A DNA stretch of 64,000 bases, from contig MQVO02000033.1 in assembly GCA_001986395.2 (NCBI GenBank), positions 62,001 through 126,000 on the forward strand, in the 5' to 3' direction. The translations under genes and the position numbers were made by a program. Under the pieces are notes generated by a model. It did not search any database, was not told the origin of the DNA, and saw nothing but the letters and a program-made list of their open reading frames with translations. Below, one piece after another: positions 10,800 through 22,883 of this stretch (positions are counted from its first letter, which is position 1; each line of letters begins with the position of its first letter). This DNA is from Irpex lacteus (Eukaryota > Basidiomycota > Agaricomycetes > Polyporales > Irpicaceae).

Positions 10800-11516
10800 C
10801 CTGAGTTGTGATAGGTTTAGATTGTAAGGGTGAAATGAAAGCGCGGGCTTGGGGCTAGTTGTGTTTAACTGACTCTCTCCTCTCTCTTATAGCCTTCCGT
10901 CGGCTCAAACGCTTGTAATGCATCTCTCACGACGTGCTGTATGAGTATAGACGGCTTCTGTCAAGTTCACACTGAGCAGTAGTGCTCGGCCCGCCACAAC
11001 AAACGCTATACTCTGCAGCGACGCTCAGCTCTCTCCTGGTCGTTAACAATCAGAAGCTCGTGGCACCGTCATCCTCATTTCAATAGAAACAGGGCATCCG
11101 TGTGAGAGTTCGCGTAACATGTAAGTTGTAAACCCACTGGAAGCGCGGAATCGCGTCAGTCCATACGCAGTAGCGAAGAGGTTCAATACCCGAGAATCTC
11201 GGGAATCCGAGGTCATGGTATATGTTCCCGGCTACGAGCTGTAGAGCTTACGAGGTGTATGGTTTGGGTAGATGAATACGTACGCTGGTTACTTATCTTA
11301 TGAGTCTCAATTCACCGCTAAGAGGGCCATACAAATGGGAATAGTCGGAATACAATTATCGGCCTAGTTTGCGAAGTACTCTACGTAACGGTAGATGGGC
11401 GACACGAGGAGCGATGACATTTTGAGTAAACAAACTAGTAGCGTGATATACAACAGGATGAAACCGTGATTATAGCGAAGTGACAGTATAAGAAGCTGAA
11501 GATCACGCCCGCGGTG
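10800..11516. other. Intergenic stretch between GAL80-like and DUF7918 genes
   Basis: About 0.7 kb with no supported gene on either strand. It holds the upstream region of the GAL80-like gene and the 3' side of the DUF7918 gene. I see no clear TATA box or repeat. Confidence 0.4.
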
Positions 11517-12562
11517 TTACTGAGGAGGAGGGAATAAAGTAAGAAAAGCAGGGTTTATCGCGTCGGTAGAAGACACCGTTGGCGTATTCCAGTGCTGTTG
11601 AGGCGGTAGCCAGCTCGGACATGAGTCTACCACCGGATAATTCCCACTCTCCTCATTCTGAGACGTCGGGAACTGCTCATTGACGAACAGAAGCGGCATC
11701 GGATTCGGCTCTGTTTGACTGGGTCTAGGTATGATGCCTTGTTCAATTAGAAACTCTGCGCCGTACATAGATGAGATGGATCGAGTGACATGGACGACGA
11801 ACAACGCACCTCGAGTCCTGTATCGAAACACGAATTGTACGTATGAGCCAGGCTGGGACTTGTCGTACGGAACGAACGACCATGTCTTCTCGTGCTGGAG
11901 ATAGGCTGTGCGTTCAGGACCATAGCTATTCACGAAGTGTCAGCGCCCAATAACAATAATAAACCTTCGACTTCTACACACCCAACTCGAGCTTCCGTGA
12001 CACCATGGCGAGTACGCGGTGGACTTGGTGGCTTGATAGGAGCATTGGCAGCATGATCGGCAGTACGCGTGACCTGCTTTATTCTGAGGACGATAGTGCC
12101 AATGTCGGGAGTACTTTCTGAGCTACGAGCCTCGCCTGCAAACGCCAGTGATTTACAATGAGTAAGATCCCAAAACTCCAGGGGAGATAGGAACTTTACC
12201 TGGATCAGGAGAAGCGAATTGAAACGGCCGCTCTGAACAATCACCTACTCTCACACCACTTCTCTCAGCTGCACCTAAGCCGTGCAAAAACCTTCCCGGG
12301 GCAGAAAAACCATCGAGGTCTATATACGCAGCAGAGTCGACGTTGGTTCCGTGGTCCATCCAATGCACCGAGAATGTCTAATGATAGAATCGTTCAGTGA
12401 TCTAGTAATACTTTGAGCGAGGTGTATAATGTATACCTTTCCGATTTCGCAAGGGATCCAGCAGGTGACTTTGTTAGTGTTGTAGTCCACCACAACGTCA
12501 TACTCTGGCAGCTCTTTTCCTTCGGATATGATCCATGCAGAGAATCCGCGATGGGTAAGCAT
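11517..12562 (-). CDS. DUF7918 family protein
   Basis: It belongs to a family common in agaricomycetes and of unknown function. Exon 1 reads MLTHRGFSAWI, then GKELPEYDVVVD and KVTCWIPCEIGK, the family's opening. Exon 2 has HSVHWMDHG and AAYIDLDGFSAPGRFL; another has STPDIGTIVLRIKQV. The last exon has YLQHEKTWSFVPYDKSQPG, then YVQFVFRYRTR and AEFLIEQGIIPR, matching the family's usual ending, in which a residue pair before P closes a short helix. The ATG at 12562 starts directly at the conserved segment. The exon near 11950-12110 reads in a Ser/Pro-rich linker whose splice sites I could not fix. No catalytic motif is visible. Confidence 0.75.
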
Positions 12563-13976
12563 CTTAAAAGAACTGTACAGATTGAGGAGAAAATTGTGAG
12601 TGCTAGAAGATGTACGTTGTGAGGGAGTAATTCACCCAAAGGCTCTTAAATGTCTGTGAAGAGGCCATTGTGTCGTGTTTCCAGGGCCTTAGCGGTGGCC
12701 ACAGTTCGACTTGAATTGGGCCAAGTGGCCTTGATGCACGTGGCCCGGAGATAATCTAGGGAACAGCATGAGCTGCACAACATCCATGCATACTTATCAC
12801 CTGTATTTCATCAATATCTATGAGCTACATAGAATAGCATAGAATCAACCTTAACTTACAAGGATGTGGTAGTACTGGTAGGTGACCGTGACTAGCGGCG
12901 GTACTAGCGCTAGCGCTAGCAAGTCACACATGCGTTAGTCACAGGGACGTGAGCGCGTATGTCACCCTACCGTGACATAGTGCCCAATTACACTGATCAA
13001 CTTGAAGCCACGCGCACATGGCCAACTGCAAGTTGCAATTGAAGTCGCCAGCGAGCTGTTGCATCGTTTTCCCCCTTGCCTCGCTACGTTTTGTCCTTGA
13101 TCGAACTCTAGTACTAGTTTGCTCATCGTTCATGTCCCAAACTGTAGCGTGAGGTCGCGCCGAAAGACCCTCGCATGGTCGTCATCACGTACGTCTTGGT
13201 TTTGTGCATCAATAACTCCGTTGTGCTGAAACTCGTTTCCACACCCAGTAGCAGTAGATTATTGCGCATACCTCGCTAGATGCATGACCCTGGTTGGTCC
13301 AACAAGGGGCTGATGGTCATTAATTTTCAAGTACTCTGCTATCACCACCGATATCTGTGTCGCGTCGCTTGCAAGTTGGATCCGACCTCGTTCACTCTCT
13401 CGAAGCAAACTGAATAGCAGCCGCGGACATTGATGGCCGTAAGTACTACTACTTCTATCACTGCCTGTCTAGACTGATCGTTTCTTGATAAGTTGCTTTC
13501 GTACTTATGCATTTGAGGAAGGCATGGCCAATACAGCTGCAGCGATCCACTTCTTCGCTTGCAAAAATATCAGCTGTGTACTGCCGCAGACACGGTATTC
13601 AGCTGTGTTCTTGAACCGATTTTCAATGCGCACCGCTTGTTAGCAGCGGGCAATGCTTTCCTCAACCTGCCCGGTTATATTCGCGTAATGTTTTTCACGT
13701 AATCAGTTCGGGCATCATATCAAATGCGCCCATTTCTTTTTTTGGACCAGGCTCGCGCCGTCCGGCAACCGTCATCGACCTCGATTGGGGCGCAAATCCA
13801 GGACCATCCTCCTCTGTAGCGATGTTCGGAATACTCCCTGAAACACAGCAAATGATTCACTATAGTCACTGCAGCTATGGCGGTGGAGGCTACCGATCAC
13901 CACGAGTGCGGCCCCACGGAGTGCGAGGCGTATATAATGACATGGTGGGGACACCCAGTTTCGTTCAACTAGTAAC
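12563..13976. other. Intergenic stretch
   Basis: About 1.4 kb without a supported gene. Near 12885-12925 is a compact palindromic patch with AGCGCTAGCGCTAGC. A TATATAA box at 13931-13937 lies about 40 bp before the lysophospholipase start. Short open frames here show no familiar protein. Confidence 0.4.
13931..13937 (+). promoter_or_regulatory. TATA box of the lysophospholipase gene
   Basis: TATATAA lies 40 bp upstream of the ATG at 13977, which implies a very short 5' leader. Confidence 0.5.
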
Positions 13977-16652
13977 ATGCCTTTCCCAACCTGGGCCATC
14001 TTCCTGTTAGGGCTGCCGTTGAGCAGTGCCGCGCTCTCGTTGAGCGGAAATTATACGCCCACTCATGTCCAGGTATGTTATTGAGCGTCGTATCAAACTT
14101 GTTTACTAAAATATAAAATATCTCCAGTGCCCAGCTGGGGAGACTTTCGTGCGTAACGCCTCCCACAGTTTGTCTACGGAAGAGACAGCATGGCTGGAGA
14201 AACGTCGCCCGAATGTTGTTCGCGCTCTGGAGAGTTATCTCAGCAACGTCGGAATCGAAGGATTTAACGTCTCCGAATATATCTCTGCTCTCAACAATAC
14301 ACCACATGGAGTACCAACTATAGGCTTAACTTGGTCTGGAGGAGGAACGTGAGTGATAAACACACTATTGCTCTGTTTCTATGCTGAGCACTCGGGGATA
14401 CTTAGACGTGCTCAGAGCTCTGACTACGGTCAGATGTACTCTTTCGATGGACGAGTCTCTGCGGCGGTTAACGCACGTACAGGTGGTTTACTTCAGGCGA
14501 CCACGTATGTCGCGGGTTGTACGTTATGTCATCATGCCTCTACTCTCCGCGTGTCCTGACGAGCCTTTACAGTGAGTGGTGGTGCTACCGGTCTGGGACC
14601 AGTTGCGATGGCCGACTTCCAGAACATCGAGGACATGTTCCAAGAGGGCCTGCTCTCAGTTAACTTCAGCTCTAACACGTTCAACGAGATGCTCGGTAAA
14701 GCCAAACAGGGATTCAATCTTTCTGTGTCGGATATCTACGCGATTGTAAGTTCCTCGATGCTCGATGAATATTAGTATTCACCTTGACTAACCGCCGGAA
14801 TCACACTACTTCTCTAGGCTCTCGGTGCCAACACGCTGAAAATTCCAGGCAACGATAGCGTCGACCCCTTGTCCCGTTTATGGAGCGATATCACGACATT
14901 CTCTAACTTCTCCGCTGGACTGTCCCCGATGCCTGTCTTGTTGTACACTGAAGTCATACCAGCGGGCCTCCCTGGGCACAACGCGTACAACGGTTTCCTC
15001 ATCCCAGCCGACAATGCCAGGCTTAATGGCACGTACTACGAGGCCACGCCTTTCGAGGTATGCACAATAATTCGTTCCTCGAACCCGTAAGCGAATGCTA
15101 AACGACTACTACCATCCAGGTTGGCAGTTGGCAAGGACGTGCATCAGCGTTCGTCAAAACCAACTATCTCGGCACAAGATTCGATAATGGCCAGCCTATA
15201 AATGACACCTGCGTGAATGGCTTCGAGACCGCAGCATTCATGGTCGGCGCTGCAGACGCGGCTATGAACTTCTGTACGTATCTCTATATCCTTGATTATG
15301 CCTCATTATAATGCTCACCATGACGTTGCTGTCTCTAGGGGTTGCTTCGGTCCAGTCCAACGGGACTGTCGGTCAATTTGCTAAACGGTCGCATGACAGC
15401 AAGACGAAGGTCCCGTATCCTCCTCACGAAGATAAGATCGAGCAGGAGAGATTGGCATCATCGTTTGTTGATATGGTAGGAGAGCTCCCTAGATACCTAC
15501 AGGGTATCGACAACCCGCCGGCGGAAGAAGCTGTCTGTAAGTGAAGCCATTATTTATCTTCCCACTCGTGAGCTAGAAGTACGCATGCTCACGATATAAT
15601 CTCTTGTAGATGGTCTATGGCCTAACCCCTTCCAGAACTCTTCATCTGCGGACGTTCACCTTCGTACGCAAAAGCTACTCTGGATCACCGACGGTAGCGA
15701 ATACGGCCAGGTAAGGTTCAGAGTGACCCACTTTTGCGCCGGTTAGCTAAAACTGCGGTTGTAGGAAAACCCTATAATCCCACTCATCCAGAAAGCTAGG
15801 ACACCCGACTTCATCGTGGTCAATGATGCTGGTGGTAGCGAATTGAGCGTATGTCTGCTTCTCCTTATATATATTTGGCTACTTAGCTTACTATCCATCG
15901 TGTATAGAGCGGATGGATGAACGGCACGAGCTTTGTGAACACCGCGGACTGGTAAGAATACTCATTGCTCGTGTCTGTTTGGCCTGTCTCACGTAGCGAT
16001 TATGTAGGGCGAAACACAACGGTCTCCCTTTCCCAAAGGTTCCGTCTGTAAACACGATCCTCAACCTCAACCATACGCTCTTCCCCACTTTCTATGGCTG
16101 CCACGAGAAAGATGTCCCTCTCATCCTGTACGTCATGAACCTACGTCTCATGATCAACTGCTAATATTCCATCTTATCGTCGCCCAAACAGATACGCTGC
16201 AGACGCACCATACACCGAGTACTCGAACATTACGGCTATTGACACGTAAGCTATCATCTTCCTATCCGTCTGCACCGCACGAGATCTCATCACTCCCTTA
16301 ATGCAGTGCGGAATCCTCTTTGGAACAGCACGTCAGACTCTGGAACAACACTCTGAACATCTACTCTCAACCCAAGAACCTAAGACCTCACATCACCACC
16401 GACCTCCCCACCTGTATTGCCTGCGGCTCGATCCTGCGATCCCTTCAACGCCTCCACAAGCCTGTACCGGACGCTTGCAAGAAGTGCTTTAAGGAGCATT
16501 GTTGGGATGGGAAAGAAGACCATAGCCAGCCTGGGTTCTTGGCTCCGGCGCTGCTTTATGATCCGCAGGTGTCGTTTGCCCAGTGGAACGCTTCGTTCTA
16601 TGCCAGTGCGACCACCAACTCTACTGGCAACTCCTCGAGCAGCGGCTTGTAA
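13977..16652 (+). CDS. Secreted lysophospholipase (phospholipase B)
   Basis: Hydrolyses acyl ester bonds of phospholipids and lysophospholipids outside the cell. The start MPFPTWAIFLLGLPLSSAAL is a signal peptide. Many short introns split the gene. Exon 2 has CPAGETFVRNASHSLS and AWLEKRRPNVV, the family's mature N-terminus; next come LTWSGGGTYR, SFDGRVSAAV and LLQATTYVAG. Across an intron this joins LSGGATGLGP, so the nucleophile motif GLSGG is present, although the following residue is Ala where most homologues have SW. Later exons have WITDGSEYGQENPIIPLIQKA (the catalytic Asp region), DFIVVNDAGGSE, WMNGTSFVNTADW and LNLNHTLFPTFYGCHEKDVP. Many NxS/T sites fit glycosylation. The tail is Ser-rich with no hydrophobic GPI signal, so secretion is likely. 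A decayed relative lies near 38.4 kb. Confidence 0.9.
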
Positions 16653-17206
16653 CGTGCTTCTTACTTCATGAGCCCGAAAGTGTGCGGGAATGTATTTATT
16701 CCAAACGAATCTTCATGATATCCATCGTTTACCGTTCTGACGTTTGCATAGCACAAGTAGCGTACCAGTCAAACTATGAATTCAAGTCAAAAGTTCGAGA
16801 ATTAGCGCCAGGCCCTTAGAGTGGGACGATGCCGTGCTTATGATCTCTATACGCTTCAAACGCTTGTTTACGAGAAAATCACAACAGCGCCGTGAAGCAT
16901 GTCTCTAATGTACGACCCGGGGTTGGCTGTCGTCCATACAATGGTCGCCACGATGTATTGCGGATGTAGATCGGCGTGCCTCACATTTCAGGGCAGTTTT
17001 TATGCGTCAAGGTTATGTGACCGCTGAATGATGCTTTTATAGACCGGCTTTTGACCTGCTCGCTTCCTGACACACGATGGGAGCGAGATGTTTGTATATA
17101 AGACTCACAGCATGGAGCTTCCGAGCGCACTTACGATCATCCCCTCTGGCAAGCGAGGACATCCTGTCATATAGACCCCACCCTCTTCCCTGTGAAAGCT
17201 AGCACA
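16653..17206. other. Intergenic stretch with F-box gene promoter
   Basis: No gene is supported. It includes the 3' end of the lysophospholipase gene and, at 17095-17101, a TATATAA box about 107 bp before the F-box start. Confidence 0.45.
17095..17101 (+). promoter_or_regulatory. TATA box of the F-box gene
   Basis: TATATAA sits 106 bp before the ATG at 17207, a common spacing for fungal genes with a leader of about 70 nt. Confidence 0.45.
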
Positions 17207-19152
17207 ATGGAAGTAGAAACCTCTTTAAACGCACTGATGTGTGCATTGAGCAGGGCATATTCCGCGGACTCCTGGTGAGCTGAACAGCTTGTACCAAGGA
17301 CTAAAACTCACAGAAGCATATAAGCCTATCAACCTCTTATGGAGCCTCGTCATCACTTCGAAAAGCTGCACGCGATGCAACACTTCTACTTTTTGACACA
17401 AACATTGCTGGGCTCGGCGATGTTTTGAAGCAAGTGAACTCTTCTATCACGACACTTGCGATCTCTATTCGCCGCGCTCGCAACTCTCTGTGCGATATAA
17501 ATCGGCTTCCGGTAGAGATTTTCCATGCTATCTTCCGGTTTGTCAGCGAACCAAGCCAGGAGCCCTTTGCAGAGCATCCAGTCGAATTCAGCTCTGCCGC
17601 CCACCTTCACCCCCTTCGACTCTCACAAGTTTGCGCCCACTGGAGGGTAATCGCTCTCGAACAGAGGACGTTATGGAGTCGACTCGACATCACAACAATG
17701 TCCAAAGGGTGTCTGGAACTGTTTCAGAAGAGAGCCGGAGACTGTCTCTTGACTGTCTCGTGCCCTGTGTGGTATAAAACTCGATGGCCAGAGTTCTGGT
17801 CCGAGTCTTCTGCGAAGCAGCGCATGAAGACCATGGAGCTAGCCTTGCCTCCGCCGGGCGCACATAACAACGCATCCATTATATTCAACTCTTCTTCGGC
17901 ACCGTTTCTCGAGAACCTCTACTTGTCGAATTTTGGTGCATGCGTGCCTCTCCCTCACGTTTTTCCTGGTGGAACCCCTCGTCTACAACAGCTTCACGTC
18001 AAAGGATTCAATATTGAATGGCGCTCGGGCCTCTACAAGAACCTTACGACGCTATGTCTCCATGATACCCGGTTGGCGTACATGCTTCCTATAGGCCACC
18101 TGGACGATCTCCTGCAGATGATCAACGACTCACCAAACCTGGAGCAATTCGAATATTCACTTGTAGTGCATGGCCGCCACCCGGGTACCCGGCCGTTCGA
18201 AAACAACCTCGAGTTCCCTGAAGGATTCCCTCCTGTTCTTGCAACGGCAAGCCGCATATTGTTGGGTCATTTGCGAAAGGTCCGCCTTGTGATGCCCTCA
18301 TCGAAATCCGCCGCGTACATTCTCAATCGCATCTCCTTACCTACCACCGTTTACGGTTTTGACCTCAATATTTGGGGTCCCTGCGATCTCGAAGACCTCC
18401 TACATCCAGACATCATACCCCCATGCCTACTCCAATCCATGAGCGAGGCTATCTTTGACTGCACAGCGAGAAGTTTCGAATCATACTCCCTCACCTCTTA
18501 TTTCGCCGCGTTGGAGAGAGCAGAGTGTGGTGCTGTCCGTAGTGGATTCCTAGTTTGTTGGAGCTCGGATAGACCTTTCTACGAAGGGATATGCGAGGTC
18601 GCCGGACTGCTCGCCAGGGACTACCCCGAGCTCCCTATCCGCACTCAGACCATCAATTTGGGGCGAGTCATGCCATGGGCTATCGCGGACCAGCTGGACG
18701 ACCTCACGTCACCTCTTGCGCATAACTTGCTCCTCCGATCAGCACCTCTGAGAACTCTGCGGCTCACAGTGGACGAAAGCATTTACCTCGAAGAATTATT
18801 CGACACGATCATTGAAGAGTTGGATGACACTCCAGCATGCTCTCATATCGCTGCAACCTTCGCTCGATGGCACGGCCTGACCGCGCTCGAAATCTTGGAC
18901 TCGCCTGTGATCACCATTCGTGAGATGGATGCAGCCACATCCTTAGCGCAGGCACTGAACTCGTCCGGAAGGCTGGAATCACTGGCCATCATGGGTTGCA
19001 CCATTGTGGCAGACCAGGATGACACTGGCAACCCTGGAGAGCAGCTAGATCGAATAATCAAGCGACAGTCAGGCCTTACTCAGCTGAACATACTCTATGA
19101 CGATGTCACGGCCGACTCCATGAGGAAATTGTGGGATAGCAAGCGGGAGTGA
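17207..19152 (+). CDS. F-box protein with LRR-like C-terminal region
   Basis: Probable substrate adaptor of an SCF ubiquitin ligase. I place the start at 17207 (MEVETSLNALMCALS), with a 50-bp intron at 17275-17324 (GTGAGC...TATAAG) that restores frame to a long second exon. Together they give about 630 residues. The N-terminus has a helical stretch, then the F-box proper, CDINRLPVEIFHAIFRFVSE, followed by LRLSQVCAHWRVIALEQRTLWSRLD, a common agaricomycete arrangement. The remaining 450 residues alternate short hydrophobic strands with leucines (PRLQQLHVKGFNI, LRKVRLVMPSS, LRTLRLTVDES), consistent with irregular leucine-rich repeats. The substrate cannot be told from sequence. Agaricomycete genomes hold large, fast-evolving families of such proteins. 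Confidence 0.85.
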
Positions 19153-19743
19153 GATATTACTCCGTGTTATTAACCATGCCCCCCAAGCTTCAATTTTTTT
19201 CTTACCGTTGCTCAATCGCTTCATTTTTACTTACGACGCCATGTCAGGGCGTCCATTCCTTTCTTATCTTTACTTACCTAGCTTACTTAGTGCTTACTTA
19301 TTTGACTTGATAGTCGTGCCCTCCCCTCCCCCACAGGATCTCTGGCTTCCCTGGCTATTTATTCTTCGACGTGTACCCTATGATGCCATTTATTTGCACC
19401 CTGTGTCCGTTCTATCGTGCCCCGGTGGAGACTTCGCGAACCAGTCTTTTGTTCTGCTGCGGTATTACCGTAAGTATCGGGAGTGTACCGTGATCCGCTT
19501 TCCTCTTGCAGTCGTTGATCCTTGCACCCTCGCTCACCTGGACCACCCGGAGCGTAGCGAGGGCCACTCTTGTGAATGTAACGCGGCATACGTACGCGAA
19601 TAGCTATGTTTTTTTATTCCTCTGTAGTCATGGGTTTCCATCTGTACGATAGTTGCAATTCTTGCTAGACAGACTGAAAGCATGGATTAGGAACTTTGAC
19701 AAATACAAAAAGCTGTGACAGAAAGCAACGAAACGGCGATTTA
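19153..19743. other. Convergent 3' region between F-box gene and CWC22
   Basis: It contains a pyrimidine-rich patch with repeated CTTACTTA words (about 19226-19305), likely untranslated. No gene is supported. Confidence 0.4.
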
Positions 19744-22507
19744 TCAACGGCGCGAGTCACGACCACCGTATCTTTCTCTCGACACAGAGCGGGCATCACG
19801 TCTGCGCTCACGATAATCGTCCCTATCCCTGGACTTCTCCCTCCGCCTGTAATCATCCCGGCGACGCGAGTCGTATTCGTCCCGTCCACTCCGGCCGTTC
19901 TCACGTCGCGGTGGTGGACTCGCAGACCGTGACGGCGAGCGAGCATGTCGGGAGCGAGGGGGAGGAGAAGGGGACCTCGGTGGAGAGCGCACACGACGAG
20001 GCTCTCGCCTCTCGGAGCTGTAGTCCCGTCGACGGGGAGAACCACGCGACCTGTACCGATCTTCGTCCCTGTCTCGTCTCTTGTCATCGTCTCTGTATCT
20101 GGGAGATGGTGAACGGCGACTCGAGCGAGGTGGTGGAGAGCGAGAATCATCTCGCCTGGGCCTGCGAGAGGATTGGTGCCGACGTGAATCTTCTGAAGAG
20201 TCAGATGCGTCTGAATCAGACTCCGAGTCCGAATCAGAGTCTGAATCGGAGTCGTCAGAGTCACTGTCAGATGAGTCCGAGTCGGAGGAGCTTGACTCGG
20301 CCTCCAGCATAGCACGACGTTGCTCCATGATGAGCCTCGGCGCATTCTTACAAAGAATCAGTATTGCTTTACAAGATAACAAAGCATAAATGCTCACTTT
20401 CAGATATTCACGCATCTCCTCAGTGACGACACCCAGGCCGATACTCGTAAGGTAGTTGATGGCGAAGCGAGTATTCTTGGGGTTATCCAATGGGAATATC
20501 CCACTGCAGCATCGCTTCACTTCGTCATCCTTGAACCGCTCGGAAAGAGTCTTCAAACCCATTGCCTCCGTCATCTCATTGAACATGATCTTGATGAAGA
20601 TACGACTACTCGACGTAGTATCGTCCTCGTTGAGCTTGATGGTCTCCAAGACCGCCCACGATATCGCATCCGTCGCGAGTAGGTGACCAAAGAAGCGAGC
20701 AATGTTGCGAAGCCGGTTAGTTTCGTAACGATGGATGGTGTTGTAGTAGTTGTTGAAAGCCTGTTCGAAGCCCTCGTTCCACACGCGATTCAATTTGCAG
20801 AACCGTTCACCGATGAGACCGTAGAAGGTGGAATATGATCGTTCTTGCGAGCAACACTCGATGATCATGTTGCACAGCTCAATCTGGCAATATTCGTCAG
20901 CGACGTTACGAGAAGGTTCAAATTATCAACTTTACCTCCTGTCCTTCCTTGATCTGGACCTTCAAAAGCTTGTGGACTGCTTCTTCGTAGTTTAAGGCAT
21001 TCATGATGGTGAGATAAATAACACGGCGAAGGTTGACGAGGTTGGTCTCCGTTCGATCCTCGATACCCTCCTTCTCTTCTACTAACGGAGAGGTCAGCAC
21101 TGCCAAGGCCATTCATAGAATGCATTACTCACCCTCCTCCTCATCTTCCTCGTCGGACCCTGATTCGGTTTCAGATTCGTCCTCGTCGTCAGAACCTTCA
21201 CCCAAGATCTCGGCCTTGATAGCTTTGTATCTTTCCTCGTTCTCCTCATAATTCGGGTCGAACTTGAAGATGTCTACGAGATAGCTTAAGTGACCTGTAC
21301 ATATTTTGAAGTGCCATGAAACTTACTTAGACCCTCTTGCACCTGCAACTCGTCCTCCAAAGAAATCTGGTGCGTGATCTGTTCGTCTTCCTCCACGAGG
21401 TCCAACCCCTCTGGGATGATGGGGTTGTCCTTGTACTTATCCTTCCGAACTTGCATGAGGACTTCGATCATATACTGTACACGATGGCTGATAGATCCCT
21501 CGTTCAACACGGCACGGAAGCGTTCAAACACGGAGGCGTTTGCCTTGGGAGAGTTTTCGGTCAGGAAAGCACCGACTTCGCGCATAAAGCCGACCGCGAT
21601 TTCGATGGAGTCGTCCGTAGGGCGTTCGAGGAGCAGAATGAGGATTTGGAGAGCGATGATTTCGTTAATGACCTGTTGATTCACCAGGTGCGCGATGAAG
21701 GTAGTAGTAGAGTGACAGACGATCTGCGCAGAAGGTCAGTGTCTCGAAGAGTCACGCAGCTGAGATGATCACGCACCTTATCGTTCCGCTTGAATGAGCG
21801 ACGGAACTGAGAAATCAGACGGGTGACGACGAGTTCTCCGACTTGAGGGAGTTTTGTGTTGATGATGGCAACGAGAGCAGCAAAGACGGGTGTAAATGGC
21901 AAACTAGCAGCCTGCGCCTTCATGACACTACGGGCGAAGAGACCACGACCGCGGATGAGGTTCTCCGAGAAGAGTTCCGGTACCACCAACTTGATGTTCT
22001 GGACGTTGACTCGATTGACAATACCGGTGATAGACTTGCGAAGCGCGTCCCATGAGAGACGTTGATACTCTGGACTGGCCTTGTCCTTCGACGCCGCTTC
22101 TTGTAACGCACGCAGACGAGCTGGAGGCATGTACACGCCACCAGACCTCGTACTGGTAAGCTTGGCGAACTCGGCCTTCGCGTCGAACTCTGCGCCCTTG
22201 CCCTTCTCATTATCCTTCTTCTCTAGTTTCTCCAGCTCCAGAGCAGCGACGCGGGCTGCCAATGCCTTTTCTCGCTCTGCACGGCGTACTGGGTCTACGT
22301 CGTTAATCCTCGGGACTTCCACAACGCGAGCACGGCTTGAGGGCGAGGCTGAACGTCGGCGAGTAAGAGGAGGCTCGTCAGAGGTACCTGGCGAGATGGA
22401 CCTGGTAAACACGTTAATCTCACAGTCACAATGCAAGAGTTAGTTACATACCGTTTCCTCTTTTGAAGAGGACTGTCTACCGGGGGCATACTCACTTCGG
22501 TGGCCAT
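19744..22507 (-). CDS. CWC22: Pre-mRNA-splicing factor Cwc22
   Basis: Spliceosome component that binds eIF4A-III to seed exon-junction complexes and is needed for the catalytic activation of the spliceosome. The N-terminus starts [19 protein letters not shown] and is basic and Ser-rich. The MIF4G domain begins with [14 protein letters not shown] and [18 protein letters not shown] and runs through [19 protein letters not shown] to FQQ-like helices. An acidic linker rich in E, S and D follows (about 21135-21200). The MA3 domain has [40 protein letters not shown] and [16 protein letters not shown]. The C-terminus is a long RS domain with [13 protein letters not shown] and many RS and RD dipeptides. 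Several introns split it. The opposite strand of the RS part has long false frames. Confidence 0.93.
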
Positions 22508-22883
22508 GGTCGTCGCAGTTCAAGTCCAGCGGTGGCGAGCGCAGCTACAGACGAAGGCAGGTGTTGAATATAAGCGCTGCCGTCTTCCTTCCTTTCGCGG
22601 TGGCATTACCCACACTTACAAATGTTCAAAGTCCGAAAAGAATAGACTATAGCATTGTTTATCGGCTATAGCACCAAGATAAGACCGGCACGGAGCAGGT
22701 AAGAAGCCGCACTATTGCAGTACCTAAGGTCAGCCTGAGGCTGTGAGCAGGCTAGTCAATCGCGTCGTTCCTATCGCATCATGTGTGTAATCCTGGCGTA
22801 TAAATGCCCAGGGAGAGCAGCACTCCGGGTACCTGCACAATCTTCCTTTCGCCCCTCGTAGCCCAATAAGACATAGATTCACG
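22508..22883. promoter_or_regulatory. Divergent promoter region of CWC22 and the LACTB2-like gene
   Basis: The two genes are divergently transcribed from this 376-bp interval. TATAAAT at 22799-22805 lies about 80 bp before the start at 22884. No TATA box is obvious on the CWC22 side, as expected for a housekeeping gene. Confidence 0.5.

Noticed and set aside
12885..12925. AGCGCTAGCGCTAGC palindromic patch
   Set aside because: A short simple repeat with no associated gene, terminal repeat or second copy; not enough to call a regulatory site or element.
19480..19603. Plus frame ending HPERSEGHSCECNAAYVRE as a small gene
   Set aside because: No supported start or splice sites, and it lies in the 3' region between converging genes.
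19665..20389. Long open frames on both strands over the Ser/Arg/Asp-repeat end of CWC22
   Set aside because: They are shadows of the RS-domain codon repeats; only the minus frame continuing the MA3 domain makes sense.
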